The notes under the pieces are model-generated. The model was not told the DNA's origin. It searched no databases and saw only the letters and a program-made list of their open reading frames with translations. A program made the translations under genes and the position numbers. A stretch of DNA of 15,697 nt from Bacteroidales bacterium (GTDB lineage Bacteria; Bacteroidota; Bacteroidia; Bacteroidales; Paludibacteraceae): NCBI GenBank assembly GCA_900769555.1, contig CAAGHA010000116.1, positions 1-15,697 of the forward strand, written 5' to 3'. The number at the start of each line of letters is the position of its first letter. Within the stretch, counting starts at the first letter, position 1. Of the stretch, positions 6,101 through 14,044 are shown in pieces.

Positions 6101-9020
6101 ACAAATTTCCGTTTGTATGATAAGAAAACGTCCTTGTAACAGCCTTATCAGTACCTTTCAATTCAACAATTTTGGTAGGCGAATATTGGGTATTATACTC
6201 CATTTGCGAAGAAATCATAACACTCCCATTATTATTCTTTTTAGTCTCATTTTTATAAAGAGGAGCAACCCTATTATACATATAATCTGTAGTTACCCCT
6301 GTGTAATTTGTTGTTACAATCACCCCGGATCCATAATTAACAGTTGTATTAAGTGGAAAATTCAAATGATAATTCGAGTAACTTGTTGTACGAGTAACCC
6401 CATTCAAAGCATCATTCTCCACTTTTTTAGTCAATGCTAAATGGAAAGACTTCCCACGATTCTCATCTGTTATAATTTTAGAATATGTATAATCAGTAGA
6501 AGCATAAATTTCTGAGCCTGCATATTTTGATTCTTTTTTCGGAAACAAAACAGCCGGAGAAGAACTAAGTTCAAACTCCGTTATCTCTGACGTTTCGCTC
6601 ACTTCATCCTCTATCTTCACCTTCTTAAACCCAAGAAAACCTTTCCCCGTAACATTTGCAATAGCATCTTGGTACGTATAGGTTTTGATAGAATTTTCAA
6701 ACAAAGCATTCTCCCCATTATCTGTCACAGTTCTCACCACCTTCAACGGTACATTTAGATGCATTAAATTCTGACTGTTCGAAAAAGTTGATGACTTCGA
6801 ACATATCTCTTTATCTGTCAACAGTCCATAATCAATAGTAATATCCTTCATCGGAGATGAAATATTATTAATCAAACCATCCTCATTAGAGAAATTGGCC
6901 GTCGTTCGGTAAATACGAGCACTATTAACCTGACTACTTATCAATGAAGCACCAACAGAAAAAACCTCTGAACGACCAGTTCCCAAAAGATCTCCAACAA
7001 TAATTTTATCTCTGCTCAGGGTTCGATAGGCGGCATAGTTAGAAAAAGAAAGAGAAAAGGCGGAACCACTATATTGGTACCAATAAACATTTTTACCCCC
7101 ATCTCTCACTACCACCAATTCCGATTTTCCATCCCCATTCACATCAGCAGAAAAAGCAAAAGTATTGGAAGAGAAAGTAGCGATTTGAGAAACCCCTACT
7201 GGCTCAAATATACAATTACTTCGTCCTAAATAGAGCGTATTAGAAGTGCTTGTAGCCTTAAAAAAGTCTCCAATTCCATCACCATTGAAATCACCAAATT
7301 CAAAAGCAAGATCTTCACTTTGATTAAACCTCATTCCTGCTATAAAATTAGAATCTTCATTAGAAAATTGACATGTTGCATAGCCATCTGTTTTTCCCTT
7401 GTTTTTTAAAACAAAATAACCTTTGTCAGAAACTGCAACAATATCTTGAAGCCCATCTCCATTCATATCAAAAATTGAGATACGCTGAATAGTACCTTCT
7501 GCCGAAAATAAAACAGAAGATTTTACAGGATTCATTCCTGATAAATTTGAATAACTACCTCCATATATAATTCTGGCATAATTTCGCGCTCTATACAAAT
7601 TACGTTCAATTAACACAATATCAGCATAACCATCCATATTTAAATCGGCACACGAGTAGAGAGGCATATCATCATGCTCAGTTGACAATGTTATTGCATA
7701 ATAATCAGTAATATTTTTTAAATTGATAAATTTTAAAATCGTTTTATTTTCAAGACAAGGCAAAATTATATCCTGATTAACTCTATTGGTAAAATAACAA
7801 GACAGAGTACCGGAATACGAACTGTATTTTGCCTCCGAATTTAACGTTGAAGATTTTTCATAACTAAAACCGCTTAAATCAGAAGATGTTCCGGCATTAT
7901 TTTTAAAATACTGAAAATACAACCCGATTTTACCACTATTAACAACACAACTATTTGTTAATAAATCAGACTTTCCATCATTATTGTAATCGCCTATAAA
8001 CCATTGCTTCCCATAAAAGGAAACATCCGAAGATTGCGACGCATATTTGGAGAAATAACTATCATGAAAAGAGTTTTCTGTTAAAGAAAAAGCATTCTTA
8101 TTCCATGAAAAAATCAAATCGTCTAAATAATCGCCATTATTCCCATACTTTTTTACACGTTCAAGAAATTTCCTACCTTGCGAATCATCCGAATAAGAAA
8201 GCAAATATTTAGAATTAAGAGTGGAATTGGCGTATGTTCTAACTTCACTAAGTAATTTGTGAACGGATTTTGCATAACCGCCCATCGCATATTGAAAAGG
8301 ATATGCAAGAGACGCTCCATAGAGAAATTCAACTTTACATGTATGTGCTTTGTTCTCTTTCAAGTTTCCACCATAAGAAATGGTACTCAACAAAACTGCT
8401 GATATATTGTATCCATTATTTGTAACACTATAATTATAAGACATATAATTTCCGTACAAATCCTCTTCTTGCGTAAGGTACCAACCCAAGTTTCCATCGT
8501 AATAAGAAGCTCCCTCTTTTAATTGCTTATACGTTTTTTTTCGTCCATTGGTTGTATAAACTACAAAATAAAAATTCCCATTTTCACCATACCGGACAAT
8601 TCTATCAAAATTGTCATTCTCGGTTCTGAACTCAACTTCACCAGTCTCAATTTCTTCATAAAATATTAGACGTTGTCCATCCAAAGACAAATAATTTGCT
8701 GATCTGTCATAATTAATAGGAAGAAGTTTGCTATCATAATAGGGAGAAGCAACTTCTTTGGATATACATGATGTAGCCGCAAGATTCCAGCTCTGACCGG
8801 CATTTCCAATTCCACTCTGACTATTATAACATAAAACAATTTTAGGCTCCATGCCATTTACTCCATTTGGAGTTTCAATAGGAATATTATAAGTGGCAGC
8901 ACCGCTCGAAGAGACTTGAAAAACTCCCCCATAATCACCTACAACTAAATTAGCGGCAGATAAAGAAAAAATAAAAGAAAACCCACTTAAAATCAATAAT
9001 AATAGTTTTGTTCGTTTCAT
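3180..9020 (-). CDS. Secreted SpvB/FG-GAP/YD-repeat RHS polymorphic toxin
   Basis: A 1946-residue protein. Residues 1-22 are a signal peptide (KLLLLILSGFSFIFSLSAA). An SpvB-like domain follows (from about 28, FQVSSSGAATYNIPI). Six FG-GAP/VCBS-like aspartate motifs lie near 341, 457, 517, 576, 625 and 676 (for example DYNNDGKSD, DMNGDGLQD, DFNGDGIGD; the sixth, DLLGTGRSE, is degenerate). Around 700-800 is a region like the TcdB middle part. About eleven YD repeats span roughly 1110-1480 (YSYDKFGRL, YTYDAFNRV, HQYDAKGNM). The conserved RHS core ends in RMYNARTNQFLSLDPY … NPVWRTDPSG at 1705-1708. This is the layout of Tc-toxin B/C shells, in which the barrel encloses a C-terminal toxin. The variable tip (1709-1946) contains the anchor at 1780-1805, then VAGTGVSVISS and a hydrophobic glycine-rich end (NPVGWSILGVTAVYGVGTM). 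No T9SS sorting domain is seen at its C-terminus. The gene lies 8 bases behind 9029-9838 and 11 bases before imm1. Confidence 0.93.
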   Translation of the reverse strand: MKRTKLLLLILSGFSFIFSLSAANLVVGDYGGVFQVSSSGAATYNIPIETPNGVNGMEPKIVLCYNSQSGIGNAGQSWNLAATSCISKEVASPYYDSKLLPINYDRSANYLSLDGQRLIFYEEIETGEVEFRTENDNFDRIVRYGENGNFYFVVYTTNGRKKTYKQLKEGASYYDGNLGWYLTQEEDLYGNYMSYNYSVTNNGYNISAVLLSTISYGGNLKENKAHTCKVEFLYGASLAYPFQYAMGGYAKSVHKLLSEVRTYANSTLNSKYLLSYSDDSQGRKFLERVKKYGNNGDYLDDLIFSWNKNAFSLTENSFHDSYFSKYASQSSDVSFYGKQWFIGDYNNDGKSDLLTNSCVVNSGKIGLYFQYFKNNAGTSSDLSGFSYEKSSTLNSEAKYSSYSGTLSCYFTNRVNQDIILPCLENKTILKFINLKNITDYYAITLSTEHDDMPLYSCADLNMDGYADIVLIERNLYRARNYARIIYGGSYSNLSGMNPVKSSVLFSAEGTIQRISIFDMNGDGLQDIVAVSDKGYFVLKNKGKTDGYATCQFSNEDSNFIAGMRFNQSEDLAFEFGDFNGDGIGDFFKATSTSNTLYLGRSNCIFEPVGVSQIATFSSNTFAFSADVNGDGKSELVVVRDGGKNVYWYQYSGSAFSLSFSNYAAYRTLSRDKIIVGDLLGTGRSEVFSVGASLISSQVNSARIYRTTANFSNEDGLINNISSPMKDITIDYGLLTDKEICSKSSTFSNSQNLMHLNVPLKVVRTVTDNGENALFENSIKTYTYQDAIANVTGKGFLGFKKVKIEDEVSETSEITEFELSSSPAVLFPKKESKYAGSEIYASTDYTYSKIITDENRGKSFHLALTKKVENDALNGVTRTTSYSNYHLNFPLNTTVNYGSGVIVTTNYTGVTTDYMYNRVAPLYKNETKKNNNGSVMISSQMEYNTQYSPTKIVELKGTDKAVTRTFSYHTNGNLLKETLSANGCENRITSYSYTNSGRFLSSISNADGSVISYSQNEALGRPTKMVESNGNLTFTTNYSSYDGFNNCLKKTFSDGRTETISSSYFSHIRPSHYVVSKTLTGSSDSEIMYDAAGRVMRKKEFDLDGKERILFYSYDYAGRLEHEYVRNTGSTPSGNPSTQYSYDKFGRLIQVSAPSGVTKYSYDKLKRTITSPLGTVVEKCNSAGQLIERTENGQMVTFTYAPNGLPSSSSALSSSGSHTTTFSYDIAGNRTSINDPDVGIVSVEYDAYGRKVLTTTENGSEIYYLYDSKGRLYEQSDGTDKTTFTYNESGQLTKECRGNYSCAYTYDAFNRVTLKNELMDGVSFATKFAYANNYGDVSTTTYPSGVVVNNTYNNFGHLTSVSCAGKTIWKPNKLDSQGRVVEETLVGDVIQTYVYDSKSRLTSEKAYKGSSKLKDLSYSYTTLGLVKKADAISGNTESYTYDSSNRLATVTAAKGSSSLSGTHQYDAKGNMTKTWDGYWNTIGYGANGMPPHQVSSVGYSSSSVSNAQTVSFDSYRMATQIKQGNLTYSIDYKPDRRRYRSRLYKSGTLQRTKYYLGDYEKELSKDGKSREIHYLCGGNGLAAIYVRTAGKDTLFAAVTDRQNSLTAIMDVNTNKIEKFAYKPWGMRRNASNWTTNVTMDVAGRFSRGYCMHEHLHELGLIDMGGRMYNARTNQFLSLDPYVQSPGSWLSHNRFAYCMQNPVWRTDPSGEFSNYYLGLMFDYAEMMANIYLGIQQMLESVAISIQTTVSSAQNVATETVNAGVYGYTSGYTPADYSYNAEVVNNVYATISQNTQNAIASAKNAVASTNAMINEISSVTTSKTENFLAATSATVTSFDAVGTGMNALIECGTGSKITDGLGKAGRAFGVAGTGVSVISSGLTIKSGVDNWKEGSKIRGSIDFVVGSTSLFTTIGMTAGLISNPVGWSILGVTAVYGVGTMIYDLSDEY
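3606..3683. repeat. RHS anchor repeat, copy inside the RHS tip (with 1541-1618)
   Basis: The 78-base counterpart of 1541-1618, with three mismatches and a 53-base perfect run at 3631-3683. It encodes residues 1780-1805 of the RHS protein, about 70 residues beyond the DPSG motif. A recombination joint here would keep the first part of the tip and replace about the last 141 residues. Confidence 0.95.
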
Positions 9021-9028
9021 TTTGTATT

Positions 9029-9838
9029 TTAGTATTTTTCAATTTTAATTGCACCTCCATTATTTATCACTAACAAATAGACACCTTTTTCAAAAGTTGA
9101 CATATCTATTTGTGAATAACCATTATTAAGAAATCCTTTTTTCAAGATTTTACCATGTAAACTACTTAATTCGAATGAAAAATTCTCTCCATTCCCTTTT
9201 ATAAAAAGTATATTTGCAACCGGATTAGGATATACAAAAAAGTTTTCATGCAAACATTGAAAGTCAATCCCCTCGCAAGAATTAATCTCCTTATTTATTT
9301 GTCGAGAAGGACAAATAACTTTTAATTCTCTACTCTGACTATCCATAATGTAACTCAAAGCAGTTCTATCTTGCTCTTCTAAATTTTCAATCGACCAAGG
9401 TGTCAAACCTCTCTTATTGAACAATGATAATTTGGGTTCAATTCTACCATTAAATAAAACTACCGTGTCCCTTTGTAATGAAAGTCCGTCATTTAAACAA
9501 TCCCGTCTATTAATCAAGACATAATCAATTATTTTACCATTATCATCAATAAGTTGCAACGAATCTCCACTCAAAAATCCAAACGGAAGTTCTTCAACCC
9601 AAACTGATTCTTCCCGAATTGTATCTACACTCAAAGATTTTTCATTTAAACCACATCTAAGCGTCCATTTACCGATATTAAATGAATCTGAAAATGAATT
9701 ATAAAACTCCACATAAGGAATGCCCAAAACATTTACTTCAGTTATATACACAACTGCATTTGCATGATATGCAAATAAAAAATAAACAAAAAGAAAAGTC
9801 AAACCTCTTTTAACCCTTTCTACCAATTTTGTCTTCAT
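9029..9838 (-). CDS. Secreted lamin-tail-like protein with T9SS C-terminal sorting domain
   Basis: A 269-residue protein. Residues 1-28 form a signal peptide (GLTFLFVYFLFAYHANA, cut before VVYI). Residues about 29-115 resemble a bacterial lamin-tail domain: YITEVNVLGIPYVEFYN, then the beta-sandwich pattern WTLRC … SGDSLQLIDDNGKIIDYV. Residues about 200-269 fit a type A sorting domain of the type IX secretion system: FFVYPNPVANILFI at 201-213, HGKILKKG, and KGVYLLVINN near the end. It is expected to cross the outer membrane by T9SS and end up on the surface or released. The RHS gene starts 8 bases downstream, so both are one transcription unit. It may help export, anchor or deliver the RHS protein, which lacks such a sorting domain itself (inference). 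No enzymatic motif is visible. Confidence 0.8.
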   Translation of the reverse strand: MKTKLVERVKRGLTFLFVYFLFAYHANAVVYITEVNVLGIPYVEFYNSFSDSFNIGKWTLRCGLNEKSLSVDTIREESVWVEELPFGFLSGDSLQLIDDNGKIIDYVLINRRDCLNDGLSLQRDTVVLFNGRIEPKLSLFNKRGLTPWSIENLEEQDRTALSYIMDSQSRELKVICPSRQINKEINSCEGIDFQCLHENFFVYPNPVANILFIKGNGENFSFELSSLHGKILKKGFLNNGYSQIDMSTFEKGVYLLVINNGGAIKIEKY

Positions 9839-9882
9839 AATAAGTTTAAATTACTCCCAAAATTTTAGTATAAAAAAATTTT

Positions 9883-9909
9883 CCACTACGTAGCTTTAGC
9901 TACTAATGG
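9883..9909 (-). promoter_or_regulatory. Imperfect hairpin followed by a T run in the RHS-operon leader
   Basis: On the minus strand a stem forms around TAGCTAAAGCTA, with a 6-bp core GTAGCT/AGCTAC (9890-9903). It extends with one bulge and one mismatch to CCA/TGG at the ends. It is followed on that strand by AAAA and a run of seven T. The hairpin plus T run lies about 45 bases before the start of 9029-9838, where an attenuator-type terminator could sit. The four A between stem and T run weaken that reading. Confidence 0.4.
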
Positions 9910-9922
9910 GGTGTTTAAGCGA

Positions 9923-9955
9923 ATGAGTTTTTTTTATGATAGCAAAAAAACTCAT
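9923..9955. repeat. Perfect 12-bp inverted repeat in the RHS-operon leader
   Basis: ATGAGTTTTTTT (9923-9934) and AAAAAAACTCAT (9944-9955) are exact reverse complements separated by 9 bases. On the minus strand this lies just downstream of the TATCTTTG box, so it would form a hairpin at the very 5' end of the transcript, or act as a palindromic protein-binding site near the transcription start. Confidence 0.85.
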
Positions 9956-9962
9956 GTCTTTA

Positions 9963-9970
9963 CAAAGATA
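9963..9970 (-). promoter_or_regulatory. Probable -7 box of the RHS operon promoter (TATCTTTG)
   Basis: Read on the minus strand the sequence is TATCTTTG, matching the Bacteroidota -7 consensus TAnnTTTG. A TTG lies 14 bases upstream, closer than the usual spacing of about 19-21, so the -33 part is not convincing. Transcription from here would give a leader of roughly 115-120 bases containing both inverted repeats. Confidence 0.5.
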
Positions 9971-10282
9971 TGAGCGATTTTTTTCAATTACTTCATCTAT
10001 TTAATTAATTATCAATATTATGCAAACAAAATAAATTTTAAGAAGCTTTTTAAAAATTTCATTGAAAATTTATATATGTAAATTTAAATCATAACTTTGG
10101 GCATCATTGTGATCGTTTTTACTCTATCATAATTCATCATTTTTTTATATTTCTCAGATAGATTAATTTTGAAAATTCAGAAAAAAAATAAATTTCTCTT
10201 CGTCTTAAGTAGAGTTCTTTAAACATTTTATATAAATTCGCACTTGTTAGCTGACCCTTTACCGAAAAAAGAATTAATAGTC

Positions 10283-12247
10283 ATGGTAAAAAATTATCAA
10301 AATCCTTCGTTATTTATCCGAGTAATGATTTTACTCCACCTAATCTCTACCCTTTCTGTAAAAGCTCAAAACATCGCAGTAATCAATGGTAATTTCGACA
10401 ATTTGTCCGGTTGGGAAACAGAGGGTAAAATCGGAACAATTATAGATGGACGTTGCTATATCCCATCAGGAGACAATTCAAAATTATTTCAACGCATACA
10501 AGTATCCGAAGGATATTATACGCTCACAGCAAAGCTCTCCATACCAAATTGCGAAGGGAATTGTTACCTATATGGAAAAGGAAAAGGATACACGATTGTT
10601 TCAACAGAAATCCCTAAAACAAAGGATTCTCAAAATTCATTAACCGTGTATGTCAGAGGAATACAAAGCGATAACGGAGAATTAGAAATCGGTGTTTACA
10701 ATGAAGGCAAACATGACCTATACATAGATGATGTCACATTAACCAAAACCGATGGTCCATACATATTTCTCCAAGGAGGAGATATAACCGAACTAAATTA
10801 TGTAATCAATTCAGGAGGGAATTACTATGACACAGAAGGAACTCTACTCTATTCAAAAGAAGATTCAAACGTTGAAAAAGCTCAATCTGTAGTCAATTAC
10901 TTGGCTGAAAGAGGTATGAATTTTGTTCGAATCAGGAATTCCAATTCTCCGGGGGAAAAACATCCGGACAAAAGCAACAGTTACTATTTGCCGGATGGAT
11001 TTCAAGATACAAAAGATTGTTTACAATTAGCAGTTATGGCACACAACGCCAATATGAAGATTCAATATACATTTAATTATTCCGACTATTGGTCAAATGG
11101 AGAAAGACAAGATATTCCTTCCGATTGGATGGACTCTATAAAAGGAATTTATGACAAGCAAAAAATTGTTGATAAATTGAGTGATTGCATCTATAAATAC
11201 ACATTAGAAGTAATGAAAGAGTTGGCAGAAAATCAAATTTACCCCGAATATGTATCATTAGGGAACGAGACAAATGGTGGATTTTTATTCCCATACGGCT
11301 ACTCGTATGATGTAACATGGGATAACACAGACATGCCAAGAGGTACACAAAATTGGAATGCAATAGCCTCTTTTATCAATGCCGGCTACAAGGCTGTCAA
11401 AGAGGTCTCCCCCTCAAGTAAAATAGTTATCCATTTGGCAGATAACACAAATGATTTTATAAAGTACGGTTCCAATGCAAATTCATACACCTACGCATGG
11501 TATTTTGATAACCTCAGAAAACACAATGCACAATTTGATGTTATCGGAGCGTCATACTATCCGGCATGGAGCGAAGCTACTGTAGGCAACCTTGTAGAAT
11601 ATTGCAAGAATCTTTCTCAACGATACGAAAAAGAGATTTTGATAATGGAATCCGGATACAATTTTCATCCGACACGAAAAGATGGATGGGAGGGTCAATT
11701 AACTGAGAATGCACCGGATTACAAAGATCTATTTCAATATACTCCGGAAGGTCAAAAAAGTTTTGTTGCCGAATTATTAAATGGATTAAAAAGTATCGGA
11801 GCGACATCCAAATATGAGTGTATCGGTTCTCTATATTGGGATCCTATGATGATACATGTAGAAGATGAAAACGGAAATAACAAAACAGGATGGGCTCATA
11901 AAACATCAACCAATCAACCAGATGTTAATGTAGTGGAAAATACTACTTTATTCGATTTTGAAGGTATAGCACTACCTGCATTTGAAGTTTATGAAAACAA
12001 TAAATACGCAAACAAAGAAACAGAAAGTCCGACCATTCAGATTAACCACCCTTCAGACAAACAGTATATTCTTTATTCAAAATCCAATCTATTAACAATT
12101 AAAAGCTTACAAGAAGATACTTATACAATCATCAACAATTTAGGGTGGTTAATCTCTAAATTTAAATTAAAGGCAAACGAAACGAAAGAGATTCAGCTGC
12201 CTTTAGGAGTTTATTTCATAAATAATACAAAGGTTTTGATAAAATAA
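10283..12247 (+). CDS. Secreted GH53 arabinogalactan endo-beta-1,4-galactanase
   Basis: It hydrolyses beta-1,4-galactan in pectic type I arabinogalactan outside the cytoplasm. I use the ATG at 10283 (654 residues), because it leads straight into a signal peptide (FIRVMILLHLISTLSVKAQ). An upstream in-frame TTG at 10244 would add 13 unlikely residues. Residues about 30-155 look like a jelly-roll carbohydrate-binding module (NGNFDNLSGWETEG … LYIDDVTLTK). The GH53 barrel spans about 160-540, with LAERGMNFVRIR, the acid/base motif VSLGNETNGG (E329), the strand FDVIGASYYPAW, and the nucleophile motif ILIMESGYNF (E456). The last 65 residues (TIINNLGWLISKFKLKANETKE … GVYFINNTKVLIK) resemble a T9SS sorting-type beta domain, although the usual PNP motif is not seen. 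It is a single gene without SusC/SusD neighbours, divergent from the RHS operon and convergent with the catalase. Confidence 0.9.
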   Translation: MVKNYQNPSLFIRVMILLHLISTLSVKAQNIAVINGNFDNLSGWETEGKIGTIIDGRCYIPSGDNSKLFQRIQVSEGYYTLTAKLSIPNCEGNCYLYGKGKGYTIVSTEIPKTKDSQNSLTVYVRGIQSDNGELEIGVYNEGKHDLYIDDVTLTKTDGPYIFLQGGDITELNYVINSGGNYYDTEGTLLYSKEDSNVEKAQSVVNYLAERGMNFVRIRNSNSPGEKHPDKSNSYYLPDGFQDTKDCLQLAVMAHNANMKIQYTFNYSDYWSNGERQDIPSDWMDSIKGIYDKQKIVDKLSDCIYKYTLEVMKELAENQIYPEYVSLGNETNGGFLFPYGYSYDVTWDNTDMPRGTQNWNAIASFINAGYKAVKEVSPSSKIVIHLADNTNDFIKYGSNANSYTYAWYFDNLRKHNAQFDVIGASYYPAWSEATVGNLVEYCKNLSQRYEKEILIMESGYNFHPTRKDGWEGQLTENAPDYKDLFQYTPEGQKSFVAELLNGLKSIGATSKYECIGSLYWDPMMIHVEDENGNNKTGWAHKTSTNQPDVNVVENTTLFDFEGIALPAFEVYENNKYANKETESPTIQINHPSDKQYILYSKSNLLTIKSLQEDTYTIINNLGWLISKFKLKANETKEIQLPLGVYFINNTKVLIK

Positions 12248-12273
12248 AGGCAGTTTCTATAATTTAGGTCGAG

Positions 12274-12297
12274 ATGATTTTGAAGATCATTTTGCTT
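12274..12297 (+). terminator. Weak possible terminator after GH53
   Basis: ATGAT (12274-12278) and ATCAT (12286-12290) can pair around a 7-base loop, followed by TTTGCTT. The stem is short and AT-rich, so this is only a candidate. The remaining bases up to 12455 show no gene or other recognised element. Confidence 0.25.
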
Positions 12298-12455
12298 AGG
12301 TTGATTATATTCACAAAGGAGCGATGCGGGCATCATGATTGAGTGAATATGAGTAAGATTAGTAAAATGAATTCAAAAGCATCCGAAACAGAAATTCTGA
12401 CACAAATAATTTAAACCATAATTTATAGAAGCAGCCTAAACTTAAGACACTCTAT

Positions 12456-13919
12456 TTATTCACTTCCCATAATTTCGTTTATCGGAATATTTAGAGCTTT
12501 GGCAACACCTTTTCCATAGTCTGGATCTGCTTTGTAACAATTCATTATATGTCGGATTTTTATAAATTGCTCGACACCCTCCATTGCCCTTGCAGTGTTT
12601 TCAAACAAAAGCTCTTTTTCTTCGATAGGCATCAAACGAAATAAATTTCCCGGTTGAGTATAATAATCCTCATCATACTCCCTTTCGTTATAATTGTAGG
12701 CTTCTCCTCGTAATTTTAATGGAGGCTCCTTCATCTCGGGTGAATCTGCCCACTCTCCATAGCTATTAGGTTCATACCCCTTAGTGGCACCATAATTCCC
12801 ATCCACACGCATAGCTCCATCCCTATGGTAGGAATAAAACGGACAACGAGGCTTATTGACGGGAATTTGCTCTAAATTCACTCCTAAACGATAACGTTGA
12901 GCATCTCCATATGAAAATAATCTACCTTGTAACATTTTATCTGGTGAAAAACCAATACCATCAATAATATTCATCGGATTAAATGCAGATTGTTCTACCT
13001 CTGCAAAATAATTTTCCGGGTTCTTGTTTAACTCCAATATACCCACATCATGCAATGGAAAATCTCCGTGAGGCCATACTTTTGTTAAATCAAACGGATT
13101 TATAGAATAGGTATTTGCTTGTTCTTCTGACATTAATTGCACCTGAAATAACCAACGAGGAAAATCTCCTTTAGCTATGCTTTCAAACAAATCTCGCTGA
13201 TGTGATTCTCTATCTTTTGCAATAATTTTCTCAGCTTCTTGATCAGTAAGACATTTTATTCCTTGCAATGTCCGAAGATGAAATTTTACCCAAGTACGTT
13301 TATTTTCAGAATTGATAAAACTATAGGTATGACTACCAAATCCATGCATGTGTCTGTAAGAATATGGAATACCTCTATTACTCATTGTGATGGTAACTTG
13401 ATGCAATGCTTCAGGGAGCAACGTCCAAAAATCCCAATTATTATTAGGACTTCTCATATTCGTATGTGGGTCTCTTTTGATAGCATGATTCAAATCCGGA
13501 AATTTCAAAGGATCCCTGAGAAAAAATACGGGAGTATTATTTCCAACTAAATCCCAATTTCCGGTTTCTGTATAAAACTTCATAGCAAATCCTCTGATGT
13601 CTCGCTCGGCATCTGCAGCCCCTCTCTCCCCTGCTACCGTCGAGAAACGTACAAAACATTCTGTCTTCTTCCCTATTTCGGAAAAAATACTTGCCCGCGT
13701 ATATTGCGATATATCGTGCGTAACGGTAAAAGTACCATAAGCTCCCGACCCCTTTGCATGCATTCTTCGCTCCGGAATCACCTCTCGATCAAAATGTGCT
13801 AACTTCTCTATTAACCATGGGTCTTGTAATAAAACCGGTCCCCTTTGTCCGGCTGTCTGACTGTTTTGATTATCTGCAATGAAACGCCCATTTGCAGCTG
13901 TTAATTTCTTGTTTTTCAT
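12456..13919 (-). CDS. katA: Monofunctional heme catalase
   Basis: Converts hydrogen peroxide to water and oxygen in the cytoplasm. The 487 residues are the normal length of small-subunit catalases, and no C-terminal flavodoxin-like extension is present. Key residues are in place: distal His54 in RRMHAKGSGAYG, Asn127 in LVGNNTPVFF, and the proximal heme ligand Tyr337 in RLFSYGDAQRYRLG. Further family blocks include VRFSTVAGERGAAD, RDPLKFPDLNHAIKR, YRHMHGFGSHTYSF and NPFDLTKVWPHGDFP. No signal peptide is seen. Start: ATG read from 13919. It is convergent with GH53 and separated from the upstream lipoprotein gene by an intrinsic terminator, so it is probably transcribed alone, but I see no clear -7/-33 promoter in the short leader. 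Peroxide control by OxyR is known for Bacteroides catalase; no operator was identified here. G+C appears intermediate between the RHS region and dxs. Confidence 0.97.
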   Translation of the reverse strand: MKNKKLTAANGRFIADNQNSQTAGQRGPVLLQDPWLIEKLAHFDREVIPERRMHAKGSGAYGTFTVTHDISQYTRASIFSEIGKKTECFVRFSTVAGERGAADAERDIRGFAMKFYTETGNWDLVGNNTPVFFLRDPLKFPDLNHAIKRDPHTNMRSPNNNWDFWTLLPEALHQVTITMSNRGIPYSYRHMHGFGSHTYSFINSENKRTWVKFHLRTLQGIKCLTDQEAEKIIAKDRESHQRDLFESIAKGDFPRWLFQVQLMSEEQANTYSINPFDLTKVWPHGDFPLHDVGILELNKNPENYFAEVEQSAFNPMNIIDGIGFSPDKMLQGRLFSYGDAQRYRLGVNLEQIPVNKPRCPFYSYHRDGAMRVDGNYGATKGYEPNSYGEWADSPEMKEPPLKLRGEAYNYNEREYDEDYYTQPGNLFRLMPIEEKELLFENTARAMEGVEQFIKIRHIMNCYKADPDYGKGVAKALNIPINEIMGSE

Positions 13920-13966
13920 AGAGTATTTTTTTCTACTTTAAACAAGAGGATTTATTATTTTGTTCG

Positions 13967-14003
13967 AAAAAAAAAATGATGAGCTGCCTAATCACAACTC
14001 ACC
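13967..14003 (-). terminator. Intrinsic terminator after the lipoprotein gene
   Basis: On the minus strand GGTGAGTTG pairs with CAGCTCATC (9 bp with two G-U pairs) around an 8-base loop, followed by A and ten consecutive T. It lies 41 bases after the stop of 14045-14665 and about 47 bases before the catalase start. It ends the lipoprotein transcript and isolates the catalase gene. Confidence 0.85.
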
Positions 14004-14044
14004 ACTGATTCTTTGACTATTAAATTATTAATCTCAAATTATTG

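Larger units (their letters stand above)
9839..10243. other. Divergent AT-rich intergenic region between the RHS operon and GH53
   Basis: About 400 bases without a gene. The left part is the leader of the minus-strand RHS operon, with two inverted repeats and a TATCTTTG box (listed separately). For the plus-strand galactanase I see only weak promoter candidates: TAACTTTG at 10092-10099 without a TTTG at the right distance, and TAAATTCG at 10233-10240, nearer the gene. No RNA gene or mobile element is recognised. Confidence 0.6.

Noticed and set aside
10244..10282. TTG at 10244 as the GH53 start
   Set aside because: It would put 13 charged residues in front of a complete signal peptide that begins at the ATG 10283.
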